From Ecdyonurus torrentis (lineage: Eukaryota; Arthropoda; Insecta; Ephemeroptera; Heptageniidae), in NCBI GenBank assembly GCA_949318235.1, contig OX439134.1, forward strand, positions 27,806,950 to 27,870,949: 64,000 nucleotides of DNA. The letters are read 5' to 3'. How positions within the stretch are numbered: position 1 is the stretch's first letter; the number at the start of each line of letters is the position of its first letter. The notes beneath the pieces were generated by a model. It saw only the letters and a list, made by a program, of their open reading frames with translations, was not told the DNA's origin and ran no database searches. The translations under genes were made by a program, and so were the position numbers. Shown here in pieces: positions 58,250 to 64,000 of the stretch.

Positions 58250-58369
58250 TAACTGTGCATGAGTATACTGTATACTAAAGATTATACTAAAATGTTTACG
58301 GAGAGCCCATGCATCTTTTGTACTCATCATACTTGCATCGTCTATAATATTATAATATTTAAGCTCGTT

Positions 58370-58683
58370 CTATAAACTACGCACAACTCTTGAGTCAGCT
58401 TCGAAACTTTTCTTTTGTTAAGAACATCTGATCATGACGTCATTACCTGTTTACTACGTCTATATGTATATGGTTGATCATTGTTATTTCCTCGTTTAGA
58501 ACTTTGAACTTGATAAGAATGGACAAAAATTCCTAAAAAAAAAAAAAGTTCCATTTTCAATGCGACTTACTTTTATCGGCCCAAAAAAGAAAACCAACCA
58601 ATGAATGTGTCTTATTTTGTTGGTCAGCCAATCACTGTAAATGAGATTCACTATACTTTACAGAACAAGCTTTAGTAAAAATA
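58370..58683 (+). mobile_element. MITE family I, copy 2
   Basis: TTAAGCTCGTTCTATAAACT at the left, ACTTTACAGAACAAGCTTTA at the right. TGACGTCA at 58435-58442. Confidence 0.85.
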
Positions 58684-59122
58684 CAGTCATGCTTTGACGT
58701 GCACAATCAAAGCATTTTTCTATAGGTGCTCTCTTCACATTTGAGCGTTAAGAGAAAACATAATGAGTGTACTTAAAAAATAAAAAGACCATAAGGCCGC
58801 AACACAGTCGCTGTACAGAAGAGTATGTTTGCTGAGGCTCTACTCTGGTTTCACTTTATATTGTTATTATTATATACGAAGGATTAATAATAAAAATATA
58901 TTGATCGTCTTATATTTTAGAAGTTGTATAAAATATAGGATTTACTCAGAGTGAATATAAAAAAAAAAGCAACAAGTTCTTGTAAAGTTTATACAATAAA
59001 AACAAACTTTTCATTTTGCTTTAAATTTCAATATTAAGATATTTTGCCTACTTTATACTTGAATAATTTATTTGATAAATATAATTTTTCTTTTAAATTC
59101 AGTCCATTTTTTTAAACTTAAA

Positions 59123-59127
<5 letters not shown>
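58684..59127. other. AT-rich stretch, no gene seen
   Basis: A modestly GC-richer patch at about 58786-58855 (ATAAGGCCGCAACACAGTCG) matches nothing else in the window. Confidence 0.4.

Positions 59128-59170
<43 letters not shown>
59128..59170. repeat. poly-T tract
   Basis: About 43 T residues. Confidence 0.9.
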
Positions 59171-59174
<4 letters not shown>

Positions 59175-59276
59175 ACAGTAAAGAACTTAATTTCGATATT
59201 CAAGATTTCATGTAAAAAAATAGCATTAAACTGGAACGAATTTTGAGTTTTGAAATTATAAATGTTTGTTTTAATG

Positions 59277-59400
59277 TACAGCTCTGGCCAAAAGTTCCCG
59301 AACGATTTGCATAGGCAACCCGCAATCACACTATGTTATCTTTATGAGAAAACGCAGCGGCCGCCGCTGCCCCGTTCGGGAACTTTTGGTCAGAGGTGTA
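59277..59400. mobile_element. Tc1/mariner-like MITE, 124 bp
   Basis: TACAGCTCTGGCCAAAAGTT then CCCGAAC at the left; GTTCGGG then AACTTTTGGTCAGAGGTGTA at the right. TA at both ends. The (C/A)TCTGGCCAAAAGT type of end with TA target is familiar from Tc1-like elements. Central CGGCCGCCG. Single copy. Confidence 0.8.
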
Positions 59401-59407
59401 CGTACTG

Positions 59408-59642
59408 TACACGGAAAAAAGTATCTAAAGATTTACTATTTAGACTTTTTTCATAATAAATTCGTTAGATATATATACTAAACTTTTTAGAATCTAAAAA
59501 GTTAACTATTAACCGCTAAAGAAATTACGTTTGTACTAACGAGTTACTTTTTAGACTTTTTGCAAGAGAGTTATTGTTTAGTACTAAAGAGTTATTGATA
59601 TGTATCTGAATAATTTATTAAATTTAGGTTTTCCGTGAACTG
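59408..59642. mobile_element. repeat family X, copy 1
   Basis: ACACGGAAAAAAG at the left and GGTTTTCCGTG at the right. Several TAACTATTAACCGCTAAAGA / ACGAGTTACTTTTTAGAC-like blocks inside. Confidence 0.7.
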
Positions 59643-60654
59643 TATTATTAAGGGTAACATACATTATTATTTGTGCTTTATATAACACTGGAGCGTAGTG
59701 GTCAATTATTAAAAATGAATTAAAACAAAAAAAAAAAAAAAAAAAAAAAAAAGCTTGCGAATTCCAAATTTTTCTTTATTATTTTTTGTTTTTGACTTCT
59801 ACGCGGATATCACATTGCTGTAAATTCCAGATAATAGACAGCAAAGTAGGCACACAGACAAAAAAGTAAAAACACTTTTACGTTATGAGGCGGCTAAAAA
59901 AAAAAAAAAAAAAAAAAAGGAAAAAGGAAAAAGGAAAATATAATGTAAATAAAGGTGCATAAAAAAAAAGTATTATATAGGTTTGTTAAAATAAAAATTG
60001 AACAAATATAGATAATAGAACATTAAAATCATTTTTATAGTATTTTTATAACAAAATTAATGCAACCTTACAGTATATAGATATAGTAAAATAATATAAA
60101 ACTGTGAAAAAGCTTTTTATAGTAAAAAGTTTTAGGGTTTTTAACTACTCACTACGTCACTGCAATGCGCCTTGTTGTTTTCTCTCTCTCTATAATAATG
60201 TAAACAAAATAAACATAGACGTGTATAAGCAAGCCTTTCGTTTGTCGTGTATTTTATTAAACCTAATTCACCATCATGATGTCATTGCAGGCAATATTTC
60301 ATTCCTCCCTTTCTTTTTGTTTTAATTCATATGTGTGTGCGGGGGTTATGTAGTTTAAATAATACAAAAGATATGCCGCAATTTCAAAATTTTATTGTTG
60401 TTTATGAATTATATGAATTTAATTTTCTATCCCCCATTTTTTTTTTTTTTTTTTTTTTACTTTTTTTTTCTTTTTTTTCACTTTTATTTTGTAATAGTTT
60501 TTTTTTTTCAATTATTTTATTGTGATTCAGTTTTAGATAACTAATTGATTATAACAAAGACAGAAACTTGATTTTGTGCAAGTACTTTTATTATCGGAAA
60601 AATTAAAAATTTGGTTATGGTATATTTTGGGTGTATAGTATGTAAGAAATAAGA
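59643..60654. other. AT-rich stretch, homopolymers, no gene seen
   Basis: Poly-A at 59728-59752 and 59898-59918, poly-T near 60437-60457. An open frame at 60104-60325 (+) has no recognisable domain. Confidence 0.5.
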
Positions 60655-60818
60655 ATGAGAGAGAGGAAAGCATCCTGAATCGATCGTTGTGTTATTTTGC
60701 AAAATTTTTTTAGTTAATTAGTATTTTCAAAAATTAAGTTAAAGTACTTAATGAAAAAAATCGTACGTGAACCGATTCAAGACAATGCCCTCTTTCAGAA
60801 TATGTAATAAAATTACAT
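60655..60818. mobile_element. MITE family J, copy 4 (central deletion)
   Basis: Left AGCATCCTGAATCGATCG, right GAACCGATTCAAGACAATGC then CCTCTTTCAGAATATG. The segment with TGACGTCA is missing. Confidence 0.7.
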
Positions 60819-61895
60819 CTAAATATGATAGTCTCGTCCTCATTTTTTACACTTTTTTTTTTTAATTTAAAATATTAAATTCAGTATTGAATTCAGTGAA
60901 TCTAAACCAGATATATATCGATCATATTTCTAGTCATCTCATTGACTGTACTGACACTGACCTTTCTCTTTCCCTCATAATGTAAACTATTATATCACAA
61001 AATGTGCAACAATGCAAAAGATTCTGATTCCAAATCATATTTTTCATAATAAAAATTGAAAACATTGAATATTTTATAATATTTATTTATATATACAGTA
61101 AAAAATATGCACATTATAAAAATACAAACTTTTTCCACGTCAGTTATTCTAACTGTATAATATTATATAAAATTGATATATGATGTTTTATTTATGCTAT
61201 ACTAACATTATATTAAAAAAAAAAAAACTACCATAATATAAACATTGAAAAATTATAGTATGTACTTGGTAAAAATTCAATAAATTTAATTTTATATTAT
61301 ATAAAGAGGATCTTTTTATTTGTGCTTGTAATTTATAAACTGCATGCAGTACAATATATAAAAAAGAATTTGAGTATTACTTTTCACTTGAATGCAATTG
61401 TATATATTTTAAAAATTTGTATTTTATTATACGAAAGAATACTGCGAAGTTATACTCATACTATACTTTTTTATTTATTAATGAGGAAAATAAAGTTATG
61501 TATATCTCTATATAGTAAATAATTTTAAAATAGAAAGAAAAAAAAGTACATCTCATTGACATGGAAATTTATCTTTTAAATTTTATTTTTTATATGCAAT
61601 GAATATTACGTATTGTATTTTAATACTTCTATATATGCATAAAAATATAATATGAAAGAAATACACAAATAATTAAAGCATGAAAAAAAAAAATTTAAAT
61701 TACTAGGAATTTTTCTTTTGAAGCGTTTACATTGATTAAAAAATATATTTTCCTGCACTGTTTACTTTTATCTATTCGTACTATACTGTCTACTGTATCA
61801 TGCTATTTTATTAATGGGGAGACAAAATAATGACTCGAAGCAGAAATTTTATTTTTGTTAAAAGGAGAAGACAGAATACCAAATATCTATAAAGT
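60819..61895. other. AT-rich stretch, no gene seen
   Basis: Nothing recognised over about 1 kb. Confidence 0.5.
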
Positions 61896-62282
61896 TGTTG
61901 TTTTTGTTTTTTGCTTGCCATATTGTGTTATCGTGCTACACCAATCCCAGTCCCAGTCAAGACATTGTCTTATCGACAGGTAAGGACTTTCCAATTATAA
62001 TAGAACACACACTGGTCGGCCTCGGCCTAAGTACACAGCCTGGCATTCACCATGACAGCCTAAAGAAACCGTGGAAACACCTAGGCAGGCTGGTCGGTGC
62101 AATCACATCGATCATGCACCTCCCGTCGTCTGTTCGCCGTCATGGAATGCATGTAAACATGCATCGTGCAACGTGTTGTGCTCTCACACTTCACGTACGC
62201 ACCCAGCAGTGGCTCGAACCTATACTCGGTGAGGAGTATAGAGTTGCGAGTCAGCTGCCTTCACCACTCGGCCATACCAGCT
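61896..62282 (-). mobile_element. SINE family F, copy 5 (well preserved)
   Basis: Minus strand head GCTGGTATGGCCGAGTGGTG; B box GGTTCGAGCC at about 62212-62221. Between them TATACTC...GAGTATA makes a 7 bp variable-arm stem (about 62220-62240). The tail is T-rich rather than pure poly-A. The 130-codon frame across it is incidental. Confidence 0.85.
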
Positions 62283-62395
62283 TTTGACATCCAAGTACTA
62301 TATTTACTGTCTATTTTGCCATAAATCAGGCCCAATTTATAATAACATTGTTTTATAATTTGTATATCATTAATGAAACCTTCTCTTAACGGCGT

Positions 62396-62716
62396 AGAAC
62401 ACTTTGAACAAAAAACTTGTCTAATATCCTAACATCAATAATACCTAATACCTAAATATCAACGTTGATTTGTCGGAATCATTGATTTCTAATTTATTTT
62501 CTATTTACTAAATGGCAGATGCGGGTTTATGACGTCACAGCTCACTTGTTTCCACGCGCGTTGACCAGTGAGCTGTGACGTGATAAACCCGTATCTATAC
62601 CATATTGTGAATGGAAAATAAAATAGAAATCAATGACTCCAGCCAAATCAACGCTGATATTTAGGTATATTAGTATACTACACAAGTTTTATGTTCAAGA
62701 TGTTCTACACCTTTAA
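62396..62716. mobile_element. MITE family B, copy 3
   Basis: TTAACGGCGTAGAACACTTT at the left, GTTCTACACCTTTAA at the right. TGACGTCA at 62530-62537; the facing site reads TGACGTGA. Middle contains AGCTCACTTGTTTCCACGCG. Confidence 0.85.
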
Positions 62717-63186
62717 CTAAAAATTATATTCTACTTAATGTGTAATGTGTAACAGACATAAAAAATATATATTATTATGTATATTTCAGAATATACATAA
62801 TGAAAAGTACATACTTTGAATATAGGTATAACAAAATACTTCTTTTGAGTGAAACATACTGTATTTTGTATAACAATTGAAATGTGAACGCTTGTATAAA
62901 TAATATAGTAGATTAATTTAATCTTAAGAATATGAAATGAAAAGACTATATAATATTCGTAATGGTATTATTTTATATTGAATATAAACAATAATAATCT
63001 TTAATTTCTTAAAAGTTGTGTTGCTACGTAGAAATATTGTTCAATTTTTAATATATTTGATTATATTAGAAAGCATTAAACTTTCAAGCAATATCACAAT
63101 ATATATAATGCCAATATTGTTAAATGTCAAAATATTGTACATAAAGCCTGTTTATACCTATATATTCAAAGAAAATATTAAGATAA
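62717..63186. other. AT-rich stretch, no gene seen
   Basis: Nothing recognised. Confidence 0.5.
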
Positions 63187-63493
63187 TAGCTCGTTCTATA
63201 AACTACACACAAATATTGAGCCAGCTTCGAAAATGTTCCTTTGTTAAAAACAGCTGGATATGACGTCGTTACCTGTTTACTACGTTTATACATATGGTCG
63301 ATGATTGTTATTTCTTTTTTTAGAACTTTGAACTTGATAAGAATGAAAGAAACTTCCCAAAAAAATGTTCCAGTCTCAATATGCGACTCACTTTAATTGG
63401 TTCAAAAAACAAGATCAACCAATGAATGTGTCTATTTTTTTTGGGCAGCCAATCATTGTTAATGAGCCTCACTATACTTTACAGAACAAACTA
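63187..63493 (+). mobile_element. MITE family I, copy 3
   Basis: TAGCTCGTTCTATAAACTAC at the left, ACTTTACAGAACAAACTACT at the right. TGACGTCA has become TGACGTCG at about 63260. Confidence 0.8.
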
Positions 63494-63560
63494 CTGTAAC
63501 TTTAGTGATCAAATTTATTCTTCCATCAGCACTGTGAAAGTTTGATCTTTGTAGAAAGTT

Positions 63561-63850
63561 TATAGGGTGTTTGCATTCATGTTAAAGTCAACGCCATGTT
63601 GGATCACTCAATAACATGAGCTGCATAGAAAAATGACTCATTTTGGAAGTTTAAAAATATTAAGCAATATTTTTGAGAGCATTGATGCTGTTAATAGGTT
63701 GAATTAATATCTCAAGTATACGAAAACAATAATAATAACAAAAAATTAGCCAAGTTCCCAAAGAAATTTGAAGTTTGTTCTATTCTGAGCAATGTTATTC
63801 ATTACTCCAGTATGGCGTCCAAGGATGATGACATGCGAATACATTCTATA
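63561..63850 (+). mobile_element. MITE family H, copy 8
   Basis: TATAGGGTGTTTGCATTCAT at the left, GCGAATACATTCTATA at the right. The TGACGTCA has decayed to GATGACATGCG. Confidence 0.8.
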
Positions 63851-63899
63851 ACTACCTACAAAGAAAACGTTACTATTGTAAGAAATAGAAATTTGAAAA

Positions 63900-64000
63900 T
63901 ACAATATTTTCAAATTCTATATTTTTATATATATATATAGAATATAATATATTATAATATTATATATATATAATATATATTATAATATATGTATAAAATT
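63900..64000. repeat. AT-only low-complexity end
   Basis: Short TATA/ATAT palindromic runs to the end of the window. Confidence 0.7.

Noticed and set aside
61895..62287. 130-codon open frame
   Set aside because: Covers SINE F5; similar frames at 24847-25206 and 44886-45086 are the same SINE.

Overview
This window looks like non-coding DNA from a very AT-rich animal genome (about a quarter G+C by eye, not computed). I see no complete protein gene, no rRNA and no functional tRNA. The sequence is packed with short non-autonomous DNA transposons (MITEs and foldback elements), tRNA-derived SINEs, LINE 3' ends and long simple repeats, mainly (GA/CT)n, poly-A/T, (TA)n, (TTTC)n, (AAAT)n and (GACAGA)n. 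tRNA-headed SINEs and AG/GT-flanked reading frames fit a metazoan, probably an aquatic invertebrate. I cannot name the phylum from sequence alone.

The commonest elements end in TTAAAG...CTTTAA. Family A has 11 copies. Families B, E, G, U and V share the TTAAAG end but little else. One B element sits inside a V element, and comparison with an uninterrupted V copy indicates a TTAA target duplication. TTAA duplication plus AAGGRA ends is what is known of T2/Kolobok-type MITEs; piggyBac also uses TTAA. Other families include H (8 copies, TATAGGGTGT ends), I, J, K, L, M, X, Y, the hairpins C, D, O, P, Q, R, S and T, one hAT-like and one Tc1/mariner-like MITE.

Layout: 0-7.6 kb holds A1, A2, a perfect hairpin G1 with TGACGTCA at its centre, and E interrupted by a SINE. 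8-14.1 kb holds a GC-rich island, A3 (nested), A4, Y1, H1 and V1/B1. 14.9-15.9 kb is a 1.07 kb inverted repeat. 18-21.2 kb is a dense nest (K1/L1/A5, O1/P, Q, A6, C1, I1). 22-31 kb holds SINEs, H2, M copies, D, C2, a candidate coding exon at 28.57 kb, J1 and U1. 31-36.5 kb holds H3, A7, R1, B2/C3, V2, a candidate signal-anchor exon, A8, H4 and T. 37.5-38 kb is a ~460 bp (TTTC)n tract. 39.8-50.4 kb holds H5, G2 inside another element, S, R2, A9-A11, SINEs and LINE tails. 51-64 kb holds K3, H7, a minisatellite grown inside a MITE, a 2.34 kb palindrome with ~130 bp sub-repeats, I2, I3, B3 and H8.

The most striking shared signal is the palindrome TGACGTCA (the CREB/ATF site). I count 33 exact copies, where base composition predicts less than one, and most lie inside at least nine otherwise different repeat families.
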